From Curvibacter lanceolatus ATCC 14669 (GTDB taxonomy: Bacteria > Pseudomonadota > Gammaproteobacteria > Burkholderiales > Burkholderiaceae_C), in NCBI RefSeq assembly GCF_000381265.1, contig NZ_KB906282.1:1-64000 (forward strand): a stretch of DNA of 64,000 nucleotides. The letters run 5' to 3'. The notes under the pieces are model-generated. The model did no database searches. It saw only the letters and a program-made list of their open reading frames with translations, and had not been told where the DNA came from. The translations under genes and the position numbers were made by a program. Positions 10,214 through 19,353 of this stretch are shown piece by piece. Positions within the stretch are counted from its first letter, which is position 1. Each line of letters begins with the position of its first letter.

Positions 10214-11323
10214 ATGCGCATCTTCTCGATCCAAGGCTCGAACATCAGCGAGACCGACACCCTGCCCGAGCACCTGCCGGACCAGGGCTACCTGTGGCTC
10301 GCTTGCACGCGCCAGGAGTTCGAGCACCTGCAAGGGCGCCTGCAAGCGGCCTTGCTGACCTGGACAGGGCTGCAACTGGTGGACCTGCACGTCTCGGACC
10401 TGCTGAACAACCAGTTGCCCTCCCACTACGACTACACCTCGCAATACGATCTGCTGGTGTTTCGCAGGCTGGCCACGCGCCAGGGTGAAGGGGATGGTGC
10501 GCATCCAGGCGAGCCTCTGGTGCGCTCGCCGGCGCGCGGGGGGCCTCCCGTGTTGCGCCGTATCGACACCAGTCCGGTGGGCTTTGCCCTGTTCGACCAA
10601 TTGCTGCTCACCGTGCACCCCAGCGACTGCGGCGTGCGCGAGGCCTATGCCGCGCGTCTGCTCAACCAGGGCCATGCCGACCCGCGCCCCACCGGCTCAC
10701 GCGTCCCGGCCAACCCGGCCGACCTGATGCTGCGATTGGTCAATCTGATGGTGGACGGCTACCTGGAGCTGCGCCGCGAGCTGACCCGCCAGCTCGACCA
10801 CTGGCAAAGTTCTCTGCTCAAGCCCGGCACCCGCTTCAACAACTGGAGTGCCCTGCTGGAGGCACGCCTGTCCTTGCACCAGCTCGACGAAATCTGCGAG
10901 GACCAGCGCGCCGCCATCCAGGACTGGATCGATGCCCTGGAGACCCGGCCCGACGCCCACACCCCGGCCGAACAGCGAGAGCGGGATCTGCTGAAAGTGC
11001 GCAGCCGCGACGTGCTGGAGCACATCGAGCGCGTGGTGCACCATGTGCGCCGGCTGGAGCAAAGTGCCGAGACCGCGGTGCAGATGCATTTCTCGGCCCA
11101 GAGCAACCGCACCAACGACATCATGCGCACCCTGACGGCGCTGACCGCCGTGTTCCTGCCCCTGAACCTGATCGCAGGCATCTTCGGCATGAACTTCGAA
11201 TTCATCCCCCTGGTACACCGGGAGACCGGCTTCTGGTGGGCCATGGGCTCCATGGGCCTGATTGCATTGGGACTGATCGTGGTGTTCTGGCGCAAGCAAT
11301 ACCTGGCCAGAACCCGGCGTTGA
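10214..11323 (+). CDS. CorA/ZntB-family divalent cation transporter
   Basis: 369-aa inner-membrane channel or transporter of the CorA superfamily. A long cytoplasmic funnel domain with coiled-coil helices is followed by two C-terminal membrane helices carrying the signature GMN (IFGMNFEFIPLV) at the end of the first. The ATG at 10214 gives MRIFSIQGS; the reading extends further upstream only into hemB sequence. Could move Mg, Co or, if ZntB-like, Zn; the sequence alone does not decide. Confidence 0.9.
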   Translation: MRIFSIQGSNISETDTLPEHLPDQGYLWLACTRQEFEHLQGRLQAALLTWTGLQLVDLHVSDLLNNQLPSHYDYTSQYDLLVFRRLATRQGEGDGAHPGEPLVRSPARGGPPVLRRIDTSPVGFALFDQLLLTVHPSDCGVREAYAARLLNQGHADPRPTGSRVPANPADLMLRLVNLMVDGYLELRRELTRQLDHWQSSLLKPGTRFNNWSALLEARLSLHQLDEICEDQRAAIQDWIDALETRPDAHTPAEQRERDLLKVRSRDVLEHIERVVHHVRRLEQSAETAVQMHFSAQSNRTNDIMRTLTALTAVFLPLNLIAGIFGMNFEFIPLVHRETGFWWAMGSMGLIALGLIVVFWRKQYLARTRR

Positions 11324-11348
11324 GCCGGGCCGGGCCATACCGCACGGC

Positions 11349-12020
11349 TCATTGCGGAGCGGGGGGCGTCAGGCCGTGGTCACGCTCCAGCAGATCGGCC
11401 ACCAGCTCCAGGCGCAGCAAGGGGCTTTCCAGGCTCATCAACTGCTGCATCTGGGCCGCCGGCAAGCCCAGCAGCTCACACCAGCGGTTGGCCAGCCAAC
11501 CCGCGTCGTGCCACTGGTAGGGCTGGCGCACCGGCAGCTCCAACCCGGCCTGCGGCTGGCGTTGCACCTCGGCCTCGCCCTGGGCCACCAGGGTCTGCAG
11601 CGCACGCTGCACATGCAACAGGTCATCAGGCACCGCCACCAACGGATCGGCCGGCAACCACTCGGCCACCGGCGCCACCCACAGCCCATGCTTGAGACGC
11701 TGCGGCGTCGCCAGGCGAAACCGTTGCCCGCCCTCGCAGCGGATGACCATCAGCCCGGGCTGAGGCCGCTCCAACCCCACGATGTGCGCCAGGGTGCCCA
11801 CCGGCTGAAAGGCCTCAGGGGCCGAATCACCTGCACGTTGCACCTCCTGCCCCTGCAGCAAGGACACCACCCCAAAGGGACGACCTTCGCGGTGGCACTG
11901 GCCGATCATGTCCAGGTAGCGCACCTCGAAGATCTGCAGCGGCAGCCAGCCCCCCGGGAACAACACGGTTTGCAGAGGAAACAGAGGCAGGGCCTCATCG
12001 GCGGGGGGCAAGGAACTCAT
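11349..12020 (-). CDS. LON peptidase substrate-binding domain protein
   Basis: 223-aa stand-alone version of the LON N-terminal (PUA-like) domain: LPLFPLQTVLFPGGWLPLQI then FEVRYLDMI near the start, as in Lon proteases, but with no ATPase or Ser-Lys protease part. Such proteins are common in Proteobacteria and their role is unclear. It converges on the CorA-type gene (25 bp between stops). Confidence 0.88.
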   Translation of the reverse strand: MSSLPPADEALPLFPLQTVLFPGGWLPLQIFEVRYLDMIGQCHREGRPFGVVSLLQGQEVQRAGDSAPEAFQPVGTLAHIVGLERPQPGLMVIRCEGGQRFRLATPQRLKHGLWVAPVAEWLPADPLVAVPDDLLHVQRALQTLVAQGEAEVQRQPQAGLELPVRQPYQWHDAGWLANRWCELLGLPAAQMQQLMSLESPLLRLELVADLLERDHGLTPPAPQ

Positions 12021-12086
12021 GGCTGTACGCAGGGTGGTCAGGTGGCGCTGAAGCGATGATTGTCACCGCACCAGCGCCATCGCCCC

Positions 12087-12770
12087 TCAAGCCAGGTGCT
12101 GCGCAAAGAAGGCCAGCGAGCGCTCACGCGCCGTGTTGGCCGCAGCCTCGTCATAGGAACCGCGCTGATCGCAATTGAAACCGTGGTTGGCCGCATAGAC
12201 ATGCACCTGCACCTCGGGGTGGGCGGCCCGGAAGACCTCCACCGAGTCGAGCGGGATCCAGTGGTCCTGGTCGCCAAAGTGCGCCAGCACCGGCACCTGC
12301 GGCTGGCGCGCCACTTCGGCAGGGGTGGTCACGCCGCCGCCGTAATAGGCCACGGCCGCACTCAGGCCGGTCAAAGCTGCCGCCGCGCGCCAGACCAGCA
12401 AGCCACCCCAGCAATAGCCCACGATGCCCACCTTGCCTGCACTGGCCGCATGGTCGATGGCGGCCTGGATGTCTTGCATCACGCCCGGTGCAGGCAGGGC
12501 CTCGACAGCGGTCTTGTAGCCCAAACCCTCACCCATGTCGGCCTCGGCGTAGCCCAGCTCCACCCCGGGCTTGACCCGGTCGAACGTGGCCGGCGCCACG
12601 GCCAGGTAGCCCTGGGCGGCATAGCCGTCGGCCACCGAGCGGATGTGCGAGTTGACGCCAAAGATCTCCTGCAGCACCACGACGGCCCCCTTGGGCGTGC
12701 CGGCAGGCTGCGCCACATAGGCGGGGAACACATGGCCGTCAGCGGCCTTCAGATCGATGAATTGACCCAT
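12087..12770 (-). CDS. Dienelactone hydrolase family protein
   Basis: 227-aa alpha/beta hydrolase. The Cys nucleophile is in GYCWGG, the Asp in FGDQDHWIP and the His in ANHGFNC, giving the Cys-Asp-His triad of dienelactone hydrolases; the LQEIFGVN segment near residue 35 holds the conserved Glu. GGAG lies 6 nt before the chosen ATG; the open frame continues upstream into the opposite gene and was trimmed. Not in an aromatic-degradation cluster here, so the real substrate is uncertain. Divergent from the SDR gene across a 150-bp gap. Confidence 0.9.
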   Translation of the reverse strand: MGQFIDLKAADGHVFPAYVAQPAGTPKGAVVVLQEIFGVNSHIRSVADGYAAQGYLAVAPATFDRVKPGVELGYAEADMGEGLGYKTAVEALPAPGVMQDIQAAIDHAASAGKVGIVGYCWGGLLVWRAAAALTGLSAAVAYYGGGVTTPAEVARQPQVPVLAHFGDQDHWIPLDSVEVFRAAHPEVQVHVYAANHGFNCDQRGSYDEAAANTARERSLAFFAQHLA

Positions 12771-12920
12771 GGAAAACTCCTGTTGGAAAGTGGATGGCCC
12801 GCGGCAAGCCCGACAAAAACCGAGCCCTGCCGACGCCCGACGCAAAATAGCGCGAACACGCGTCGCCGGGCACAGGCGGCTTTTTACCCCAATTGACCCC
12901 ATCTGGCTGGAGACATGGAT

Positions 12921-13667
12921 ATGAGCAAAGTAGTGTTGGTCACCGGCGGCAGCCGTGGCATCGGTGCAGCGACGGCCTTGCTGGCGGCGCAGCAGGGCTA
13001 CGCAGTGGCCGTGAACTACACGGCCAACTCCCTGGCCGCGGACGAAGTGGTGCGCCAGATCCGCGCGGGCGGCGGCCAGGCGGTGGCGGTGCAGGCCGAC
13101 GTGGCCGACGAGGCCCAGGTGCTGGGCATGTTCGCCAAGATCGACGCCAAACTGGGGCGACTGAGCGCCCTGGTGAACAACGCCGGCGTGGTCGATGTCA
13201 CCGCCCGGGTCGAGGACATGAGCGTGGCCCGCTGGAGGCGCATGTTCGACATCAACGTGATCGGCACCATGCTGTGCGCCCGCGAGGCCGTGCGCCGCAT
13301 GAGCCACCGACACGGCGGTGAGGGCGGCACCATCGTCAACGTCTCCAGCGCGGCCGCCCGCCTGGGCTCACCGGGGCAGTATGTGGACTACGCCGCCGCC
13401 AAGGGCGCGGTGGACGCCTTCACCATCGGCCTGGCCAAGGAGGTGGCGGCCGAGGGCATTCGCGTCAATGCCGTGCGCCCCGGCCTGATCGAGACCGACA
13501 TCCACGCCTCGGGCGGGCTGCCCGACCGGGTGCGCGACCTGGCCCACCAGGTGCCTATGCAGCGCGGCGGCAGTGCCGAAGAAGTCGCGCAGGCGATTGT
13601 GTGGTTGCTGTCTGACGCGGCAAGCTACACGACCATGTCGCTGCTGGACGTTTCCGGTGGCCGTTGA
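12921..13667 (+). CDS. SDR-family oxidoreductase
   Basis: 248-aa classical short-chain dehydrogenase. The NAD(P) motif TGGSRGIG sits at the start, NNAG in the middle, and the catalytic Ser (VNVSSAAA) and YAAAK follow. GGAG is 8 nt before the ATG at 12921, which I prefer to the ATG at 12915, only 2 nt from it. Followed 31 bp later by a MaoC-type hydratase, a combination seen in acyl-CoA metabolism, but the substrate is not evident. FabG-like overall. Confidence 0.92.
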   Translation: MSKVVLVTGGSRGIGAATALLAAQQGYAVAVNYTANSLAADEVVRQIRAGGGQAVAVQADVADEAQVLGMFAKIDAKLGRLSALVNNAGVVDVTARVEDMSVARWRRMFDINVIGTMLCAREAVRRMSHRHGGEGGTIVNVSSAAARLGSPGQYVDYAAAKGAVDAFTIGLAKEVAAEGIRVNAVRPGLIETDIHASGGLPDRVRDLAHQVPMQRGGSAEEVAQAIVWLLSDAASYTTMSLLDVSGGR

Positions 13668-13698
13668 GCCACTCAAAACGCGCTTACACCCACCACCC

Positions 13699-14205
13699 AT
13701 GACCCAATCGCCACCCACCCTCCGCTTTTACTGGGAAGACCTGCACGTCGGTTTTCAGCGAGACCTGGGCACCATCAGCCCCAGCCGCGAAGACATCATC
13801 GCCTTCGCCAGCCAGTTCGACCCCCAGCCCTTTCACCTGGACGACGAAGCCGCCAAGGCCTCGGTGTTCGGGGCGCTGTGTGCCAGCGGCTGGCACACCT
13901 GCTCCATGGCCATGCGCCTGATGGTGACCAACTTCCTGCGTGAATCGTCCAGCCTGGGCTCACCGGGCCTGGAGGGCATCAAGTGGCTCAAACCGGTGTT
14001 TCCGGGCGACACCCTGAGGCTGCAGCACACGGTGCTGGAAAGCCGCCCCATGAGCAAACGCCCCGACGTGGGCCTGGTGCGCACCCAGTGGGAGATGTTC
14101 AACCAGCATGGTGACAAGGTGCTGCACATGGAAGGCTACGGCATGTTCCGCCGCCGCGAGCCAGCCACCGCATCGACCGCTGCACCCAAGGAATCCGCCA
14201 GCTGA
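13699..14205 (+). CDS. MaoC-family hot-dog dehydratase
   Basis: 168-aa MaoC/(R)-hydratase-like protein with a single hot-dog fold. The catalytic Asp-His pair lies in FDPQPFHLDDEAA and the following FGALCASGWHTCSMAM is typical of the family. Presumably hydrates enoyl-CoA thioesters. ATG at 13699 gives MTQSPPTLRFYWEDL. Co-directional with and close behind the SDR gene, so probably co-transcribed. Confidence 0.9.
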   Translation: MTQSPPTLRFYWEDLHVGFQRDLGTISPSREDIIAFASQFDPQPFHLDDEAAKASVFGALCASGWHTCSMAMRLMVTNFLRESSSLGSPGLEGIKWLKPVFPGDTLRLQHTVLESRPMSKRPDVGLVRTQWEMFNQHGDKVLHMEGYGMFRRREPATASTAAPKESAS

Positions 14206-14269
14206 CTCATGGAAAGCACCGTGTATCGGTGAATGGTTTCTGAAAGGTCGATGTGCGAGACTCAAGCGC

Positions 14270-14893
14270 ATGGACTTCAAGCCCCTTGTCACCCTGCTCG
14301 CCATCGTCAACCCACTGGCGATTGTTCCCTTCTTCATCCACTACACCCAGGATTTCACGCCCGCCCAACGCCGACGCACCATTGGCATTTCGGCCATCAG
14401 CACCTTTGCCGTGATCGCCATCAGCGCCATCCTGGGGCTGCAGATCCTGGATTTCTTCAGCATCTCGCTGCAGAGCTTCCAGGTCGGGGGCGGCACGCTG
14501 CTGCTGATCGGTTCGATCAACATGCTCAACGCCCAGCCGGCCGAAGCCAAGTCGAACGCCGACGAGGTCAATGACGCGGCCGCGCGGGCCTCGATCGCGG
14601 TCGTCCCCCTGACCATCCCGCTGCTGACCGGGCCCGCCACCATGTCCACCGTGGTGATCTATGCCGACAAGGCCCACACCTTCTGGCAGCATGCCGCCCT
14701 GGTGGGCTACGGAGCCGTGATCGCCCTGGCCACGGCCGTGTGCTTTTCGCTGGCCGAGCCCATTGCCCGCTTCCTCGGCAAGACCGGCATCAACGTGATG
14801 ACCCGACTCATGGGCCTGATCCTGGCCGCCCTGTCGGTGGAAGTGATGGCCGACGGCCTGGGCAAACTGTTCCCCATCCTGATGAGCCGCTGA
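14270..14893 (+). CDS. MarC-family integral membrane protein
   Basis: 207-aa protein with six predicted membrane helices. The MarC/UPF0056 features NPLAIVPFFI near the N-terminus and TIPLLTGPATMSTV in the middle are clear. Function of the family is unknown; the original link to multiple antibiotic resistance was not upheld. Start at the ATG giving MDFKPLVTLL. Confidence 0.92.
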   Translation: MDFKPLVTLLAIVNPLAIVPFFIHYTQDFTPAQRRRTIGISAISTFAVIAISAILGLQILDFFSISLQSFQVGGGTLLLIGSINMLNAQPAEAKSNADEVNDAAARASIAVVPLTIPLLTGPATMSTVVIYADKAHTFWQHAALVGYGAVIALATAVCFSLAEPIARFLGKTGINVMTRLMGLILAALSVEVMADGLGKLFPILMSR

Positions 14894-14907
14894 GCCAACG
14901 GCTCATC
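14881..14907 (+). other. Hairpin spanning the marC stop codon
   Basis: GATGAGCCG (14881-14889) and CGGCTCATC (14899-14907) form a perfect 9-bp stem with the TGA in its loop. No T-run follows. A 3'-end stabilising structure or weak terminator. Confidence 0.5.
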
Positions 14908-14917
14908 AGGCCTGCGA

Positions 14918-14977
14918 TTGATATCGGTCAAGGAAACCCCAAGCACCCAAGCGGTGCATGGCTTGCGTTTCTAGAAT
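14918..14977 (+). promoter_or_regulatory. FNR/Anr-like box and -10 element upstream of the chemoreceptor gene
   Basis: TTGATATCGGTCAA (14918-14931) matches the FNR consensus TTGAT-N4-ATCAA at nine of ten defined positions. A -10 TAGAAT at 14972-14977 predicts a start near 14984, putting the box centre near -60, close to the class I FNR position. No convincing -35 hexamer is seen, as expected for an activated promoter. Confidence 0.4.
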
Positions 14978-15068
14978 CACCGAGACGCCGCCTGACCGGC
15001 CATCCCAACCGGCAAGCCGGTTCAAGCCGCCGGGCCCCCGGCCGCGTCGCAGTCACAGGACCCTACCC

Positions 15069-16655
15069 ATGCAGAAACTTCCCATTGGCACCCGGCTCGC
15101 GCTGGGTTTCGGCCTTTTATTGCTGCTCACGCTGCTCAACACCGGCCTGGGCAACTGGCAATTGCAGACCGCCACCGAATCCACCCAGGCCATCATCGAC
15201 CAACCCCTGGCCAAAGAGCGGCTGATCTCCGACTGGTACCGCCTGATTCACAGCGCGGTGCGCCGCACAACCGCTATTGCGAAAAGCACCGATCCTTCGC
15301 TGGCCACCTTTTTTGCCGACGAGCAGAAACAATCGGCCGCCGACACCACCGCCATCCAGAAGCAGGTGGAAGGCCTGATGGTGAGCGCCGAGGAAAAGCG
15401 CTTGTTCGCAGAGATCTCGGACTTGCGCAAGGGCTACGTGGCAGCGCGCGACGATGTGATCCGCCTCAAGCGCGAGGGTCAGGCCGCCGAGGCCGACAAA
15501 CTGCTGGAAAGCGCCTTCCTGCCCACCGCCAGCCGGTACGTGGAACGCGTCAAGACCCTGCTTGAAATGCAACGCAAGGCCCTCGACCAGGCGGCCGCTC
15601 CGATCCGCGAAGCCAATGACCGCGCGCGCCACCTGATGTGGCTGCTGGGCAGCCTGTGCCTGGGTGTGGGGGTGGCCTGTTCGGTGCTCATCACGCGCAG
15701 CATCACCCAACCTGTGTCGCGCTCCCTCAAGGTCGCGCAACAGGTGGCCTCCGGCGACCTCAGTCCGCTGCCCCAACACCCACTCGCCAGCAGCGACAGC
15801 CGGGATGAAACCAGCCACCTGCTGCAGGCCCTGGGCACCATGCAGGCCTCGCTGACCCGGGTGATCCTGGGTATTCGGCAGTCTGCCGACAGCATCGCTA
15901 CCGCCAGCGCCGAAATCGCTACCGGCAACCACGACCTGTCGGTGCGCACCGAGCAGACCGCTGCCAGCCTGCAGCTCACTGCTTCGTCGATCGAGCAGCT
16001 CACCGGCAACGTGAAGCAGACCGCGGACGCCGCCCACACCGCCAGCGACCTCGCCTCCCACGCCACCGAGGTGGCCTCGCATGGTGGGGCTGTGGTGGCC
16101 CAGGTGGTGAGCACCATGGAAGCCATCAATGCGAGCTCGCGCCGCATCGCCGACATCACCGGCCTGATCGACAGCATCGCCTTCCAGACCAACATCCTGG
16201 CGCTGAACGCCGCGGTGGAGGCCGCCCGAGCCGGCGAGCAAGGCCGCGGCTTTGCCGTGGTGGCCAGCGAGGTGCGCACCCTGGCGCAACGCAGCGCTGA
16301 AGCCGCCCGCGAAATCAAGGGCCTGATCACCAGCAGCGTCGAGCGGGTGGAAGACGGCACCCGCCAGGTGCATGAAGCGGGCCGCACCATGGAAGACATC
16401 GTCAGTGCAGTCCAGCGTGTCACCACGGTGGTAGCCGACATTGCGGCGGCGGCGGCCGAACAATCCCAGGGCATTTCCCAGGTGAACAGCTCGGTCGGAC
16501 AACTCGACCAGATGACGCAGCAAAACGCTGCCCTGGTGGAACAGTCAGCTGCGGCCGCACAGAGCCTGCGCGAGCAGGCCGAACGGCTGACCCAAACCGT
16601 GGCCACCTTCAGCCTGGGCGCCACGGCCCCCGTGCGGGCGCTGCTGCCGGGCTGA
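15069..16655 (+). CDS. Methyl-accepting chemotaxis protein
   Basis: 528-aa chemoreceptor. N-terminal membrane anchor (residues ~8-28), periplasmic four-helix-bundle type sensor to ~190, second membrane helix ([20 protein letters not shown]), HAMP domain, then a long signalling domain with the conserved hairpin tip ([37 protein letters not shown]). No C-terminal NWETF-like CheR/CheB tether. It transmits to CheA-CheW, but no che gene is in the window. ATG at 15069 gives [14 protein letters not shown]. Ligand unknown; the FNR-like box upstream suggests expression at low oxygen. Confidence 0.95.
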   Translation: MQKLPIGTRLALGFGLLLLLTLLNTGLGNWQLQTATESTQAIIDQPLAKERLISDWYRLIHSAVRRTTAIAKSTDPSLATFFADEQKQSAADTTAIQKQVEGLMVSAEEKRLFAEISDLRKGYVAARDDVIRLKREGQAAEADKLLESAFLPTASRYVERVKTLLEMQRKALDQAAAPIREANDRARHLMWLLGSLCLGVGVACSVLITRSITQPVSRSLKVAQQVASGDLSPLPQHPLASSDSRDETSHLLQALGTMQASLTRVILGIRQSADSIATASAEIATGNHDLSVRTEQTAASLQLTASSIEQLTGNVKQTADAAHTASDLASHATEVASHGGAVVAQVVSTMEAINASSRRIADITGLIDSIAFQTNILALNAAVEAARAGEQGRGFAVVASEVRTLAQRSAEAAREIKGLITSSVERVEDGTRQVHEAGRTMEDIVSAVQRVTTVVADIAAAAAEQSQGISQVNSSVGQLDQMTQQNAALVEQSAAAAQSLREQAERLTQTVATFSLGATAPVRALLPG

Positions 16656-16704
16656 GAACAAGCACAGCCGCCAGGACCTGGTCAAAAGCGCAAGCGCTAC
16701 AAAC

Positions 16705-16718
16705 TTGATACAGCGCAA
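16705..16718 (+). promoter_or_regulatory. Weaker FNR-like box upstream of ompW
   Basis: TTGATACAGCGCAA matches TTGAT-N4-ATCAA at eight of ten positions. It is about 127 bp before the ompW ATG in an AT-rich stretch. E. coli ompW is known to be activated by FNR. The promoter itself is not clear; TTTAAT at 16791-16796 is a possible -10. Confidence 0.3.
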
Positions 16719-16838
16719 ACAAATGGCACCCCCGGCATCGAGTCGGTTTTGAATTTGACATTCCGCAAGGTTTGACCGGGGTGATTTGAATTTAATAGCG
16801 ATACGGGGGCCGTCCCCGGTGATGTGAGAAAGAACACC

Positions 16839-17429
16839 ATGAAAAAGCAAGTGATGGCTGTCGCCGCTCTGTGTGCCCTGATGTCTGGCGCGGCCTTCGC
16901 CCAGCAAGCCGAAGGCCCCTGGCTGGTGCGCGCCCGCGCCGTGAATCTGCAAGCCTCCAATGGCGACACGACCGGCCTGGGCCTGTCGACCAACAACAAG
17001 TGGCTGCCTGAAGTCGACTTCACCTACTTCATCAACAAGAACATCGCTGCCGAGTTGATCCTGACCGTGCCGCAAAGCCAGACGCTGTACTCGAAGGGCA
17101 CCGCCATCGGCTCGTTCAAGCACCTGCCGCCGACCCTGACGCTGCAATACCACTTCGACATGAATGGCTTCAAGCCCTACGTCGGCGCCGGTATCAACTA
17201 CACCCGCCTGAGCGACATCAACCTGCCCGCAGGCGTGAGCGTGGACAGCAACAGCTTCGGCCCCGCCCTGCAAGTCGGTGTCGACATTCCGGTGGGCAAG
17301 AATTTGTACGTCAACTTCGACGTGAAAAAGGTTTACATCCGTACGGATGTGAGCGCCGCTGGCAGCAAGTTGGGGACCTTCAAGGTGGACCCCCTGCTGG
17401 TGGGTGTGGGTCTGGGCTGGCGTTTCTAA
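16839..17429 (+). CDS. ompW: OmpW-family outer membrane protein
   Basis: 196-aa eight-strand beta-barrel. Signal peptide MKKQVMAVAALCALMSGAAFA, then GPWLVRARAVNL as in OmpW, the central PPTLTLQYHF and GFKPYVGAGINYT, and a terminal LGWRF ending in Phe. A GTG 15 bp upstream is possible but the ATG at 16839 gives the normal signal peptide. OmpW is a narrow hydrophobic channel often linked to anaerobic or oxidative conditions. An intrinsic terminator follows. Confidence 0.92.
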   Translation: MKKQVMAVAALCALMSGAAFAQQAEGPWLVRARAVNLQASNGDTTGLGLSTNNKWLPEVDFTYFINKNIAAELILTVPQSQTLYSKGTAIGSFKHLPPTLTLQYHFDMNGFKPYVGAGINYTRLSDINLPAGVSVDSNSFGPALQVGVDIPVGKNLYVNFDVKKVYIRTDVSAAGSKLGTFKVDPLLVGVGLGWRF

Positions 17430-17455
17430 AAACTCGCCGCATTCGCCCAGTTGAG

Positions 17456-17485
17456 GCCAGCAGGTGCAAGCCTGCTGGCTTTTTT
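17456..17485 (+). terminator. Rho-independent terminator of ompW
   Basis: GCCAGCAGG / CCTGCTGGC perfect 9-bp stem, loop TGCAAG, then six T, 27 bp after the ompW stop. Confidence 0.93.
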
Positions 17486-17546
17486 GTTGCCTGAGCCCCT
17501 CCCACAAGGCCAGCTCAGGCACACACAGACAACATCGAACAGACAA

Positions 17547-17573
17547 CAAAAAACCCGCCTCGGCGGGTTTTTG
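17547..17573. terminator. Bidirectional terminator between ompW and hemerythrin genes
   Basis: AAAACCCGCC-TC-GGCGGGTTTT: the stem is flanked by A-rich sequence on the left and T-rich on the right, so it can end transcripts from both sides of the convergent pair. Confidence 0.85.
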
Positions 17574-17611
17574 TGTTGAATCAGGGCCCAGGCCCTGAGG
17601 TACAGCGGCGC

Positions 17612-18109
17612 TCAGGCGGCCAGCGCTTCCTCCGCGGTGTCGGAGCAGGTCGACCCGCCGCAGCCATGGATCTCACCCTGGGGCAGGGCATCGGGTGACG
17701 CCACCGCACCGGTTTCGGGGTCATAGCCCACGCGGCGCAGGTGCAGGGCCAAGGCCGCATCCATCGATTGCGCATGCTGCGGGAACCAGATGGCCAGCTC
17801 GGAGGCCATTTGACGCACCACGGCCAGATCGCCTGTAGCGCCGCGCACCGCCCCTTCGCGCATCACCTGCAACACCACCTTGTGCTGCATGGTGTGGCAG
17901 TTGGACGATGAGAACCGGGTGTCCTGCATCCAGCGGTCTTCACGGCCGAAGTGGTCATCGGTGTGGTCCACCAGTGCCTGCCAGTGTTGCAACAGGGTGT
18001 CGTCCGGGGCTGAGGCCACGACCGCCAGCAGATCGACGAATTCACGGTGTGTGTCGTCCATCAAAGGCAGGTCCAGCGACAGGGCGTCGCTCCATTCGAG
18101 CTGGTTCAT
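17612..18109 (-). CDS. Bacteriohemerythrin
   Basis: 165-aa four-helix protein with an O2-binding di-iron site. Ligand pattern visible: His in DDTHREF, H-x3-E in DHFGREDRW, H-x3-H in CHTMQHK and H-x4-D in HAQSMD. The ATG is preceded by GGAGAA. The C-terminal ~30 residues add a tail with CGGSTC, a Cys pair not part of the hemerythrin fold. Probably binds, stores or senses oxygen; it stands alone rather than fused to a signalling domain. Confidence 0.9.
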   Translation of the reverse strand: MNQLEWSDALSLDLPLMDDTHREFVDLLAVVASAPDDTLLQHWQALVDHTDDHFGREDRWMQDTRFSSSNCHTMQHKVVLQVMREGAVRGATGDLAVVRQMASELAIWFPQHAQSMDAALALHLRRVGYDPETGAVASPDALPQGEIHGCGGSTCSDTAEEALAA

Positions 18110-18234
18110 GAGGGTTCTCCGGGTGTGCGCAATCGCGGCAGCATAAGCGCGAGCGCTCTCCCAGGATTTGATCCAGGTCAGCCAGCGGCCGCCAAGGCCC
18201 TGCCAGGCACCGGGCGCCGCCAGCGCCCAGCCTG

Positions 18235-18429
18235 TCAGGGCTTGCGGCGCGTGCGTTGGGCCAGCGAGGGCGCGGCCTTGAAGGGCCAGGCCACCGAGGC
18301 CTTGGCCCAGGCCGGCGTACCCGACGTGGCTTGCGCATCGGCTTCGGCCGAGGGCAGTGCAGCCCGTGCGGGCGGTGTCTGGGGTGTGGCGCCACCCTTG
18401 GGCGGTGCATTCTTCCGGGTGTCTGACAT
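18235..18429 (-). CDS. Small basic, Pro/Ala-rich hypothetical protein
   Basis: Unrecognised 64-aa ORF starting MSDTRKNAPPKGG and ending AQRTRRKP. A good ribosome-binding site (GAGGGAG) lies 4-10 nt before the ATG. No membrane segment; predicted disordered. It precedes the hemerythrin gene on the same strand by 125 bp. The Shine-Dalgarno is the main argument that it is real. The flanking 18430-18670 holds nothing I can identify. Confidence 0.4.
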   Translation of the reverse strand: MSDTRKNAPPKGGATPQTPPARAALPSAEADAQATSGTPAWAKASVAWPFKAAPSLAQRTRRKP

Positions 18430-18670
18430 GGGGCTCCCTCGGGGCGTGATCGCCCTCATTGATGTGAGTGGATGATAGGCGGCAGACGAAGTTCCCCCGC
18501 CGCAGATCCAGTCCAGGCAACCTTCGATCAAGCTACCTGCACCAATGGACTCAACGAAGGGACCCATCGGCAGGTTGACGCCCCAGCGAGCTCAGGCAAA
18601 TCATTTTCAAACGCCAGGCCGGTTGCGGCCCAGGATGGGTGTCCCGGACCGGGGGCCACCCGTCCGACGC

Positions 18671-19330
18671 TCAGCGGGCCCGCTCCAGCCACTGCCCCAA
18701 GGTGTGTGCCACCTGATCGGTGGCCCGTGTCAGCGCCAGCACACCGCCCACTGCGTCGGCGCTGGCTGCGGGCTCGCGCGCCGTGAAGACCTGCTGGGCC
18801 AACAGCGTTTCCCCCGCAGGGCTGTTGTCGACCAGGGTGGCGCGCAGGCGCACCAGCGCCTGGCTTTGGCTGGGGCTGTCAAACACCTGGGTGAACTCTT
18901 CCAGTTCCAGGCGCAGCACCCGCACAGGCTGGTTGTCGGCACGCTTGAGCGCCGCACTCTCACCCGCACTCATGACCGTGTAACGCGCCGACAGATGATC
19001 GCGCAGGCGCTGCCGGATCAGCTGCGCCGGTGGCAAGGTCCAGCGGGCCTGCGCATAGGGGCGCAGTTGCTGGTCCCCCGCGTAGGCCAGGCGGTACAGC
19101 ACGGCGCTCGACCCCTCGAACACGCCCACGGGCTCCAGGTCGGCCAGCGCCAGCACGGGCAAGGGCTTGGCCGGCGGCGTGGCGGCATCGGCCTGCGCCA
19201 GGCCGGGGCCGAAATCGTACTGGGCAGGGCGCACCGGGCGTTCAGGCAGGGCCGAACAGCCGCCCAGCAAGAGGAGGGCCGCAGCCCAGGTGGCCGACAG
19301 TACCCGGCGATCCTTCAAATAGGGGGTCAT
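18671..19330 (-). CDS. ABC-type transport auxiliary lipoprotein (PqiC/ABC_trans_aux type)
   Basis: 219-aa outer-membrane lipoprotein. Signal peptide ends in the lipobox LLGGC. The rest fits the PqiC-like component of MCE transporters (ALADLEPVG, YRLAYAGDQQLRPYAQARW). AGGAG stands 9 nt before the ATG at 19330; a GTG nine codons upstream is less likely. Last gene of the four-gene MCE operon. Confidence 0.88.
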   Translation of the reverse strand: MTPYLKDRRVLSATWAAALLLLGGCSALPERPVRPAQYDFGPGLAQADAATPPAKPLPVLALADLEPVGVFEGSSAVLYRLAYAGDQQLRPYAQARWTLPPAQLIRQRLRDHLSARYTVMSAGESAALKRADNQPVRVLRLELEEFTQVFDSPSQSQALVRLRATLVDNSPAGETLLAQQVFTAREPAASADAVGGVLALTRATDQVAHTLGQWLERAR

Positions 19331-19353
19331 GACAAGGTTCTCCTGGATCAGGT

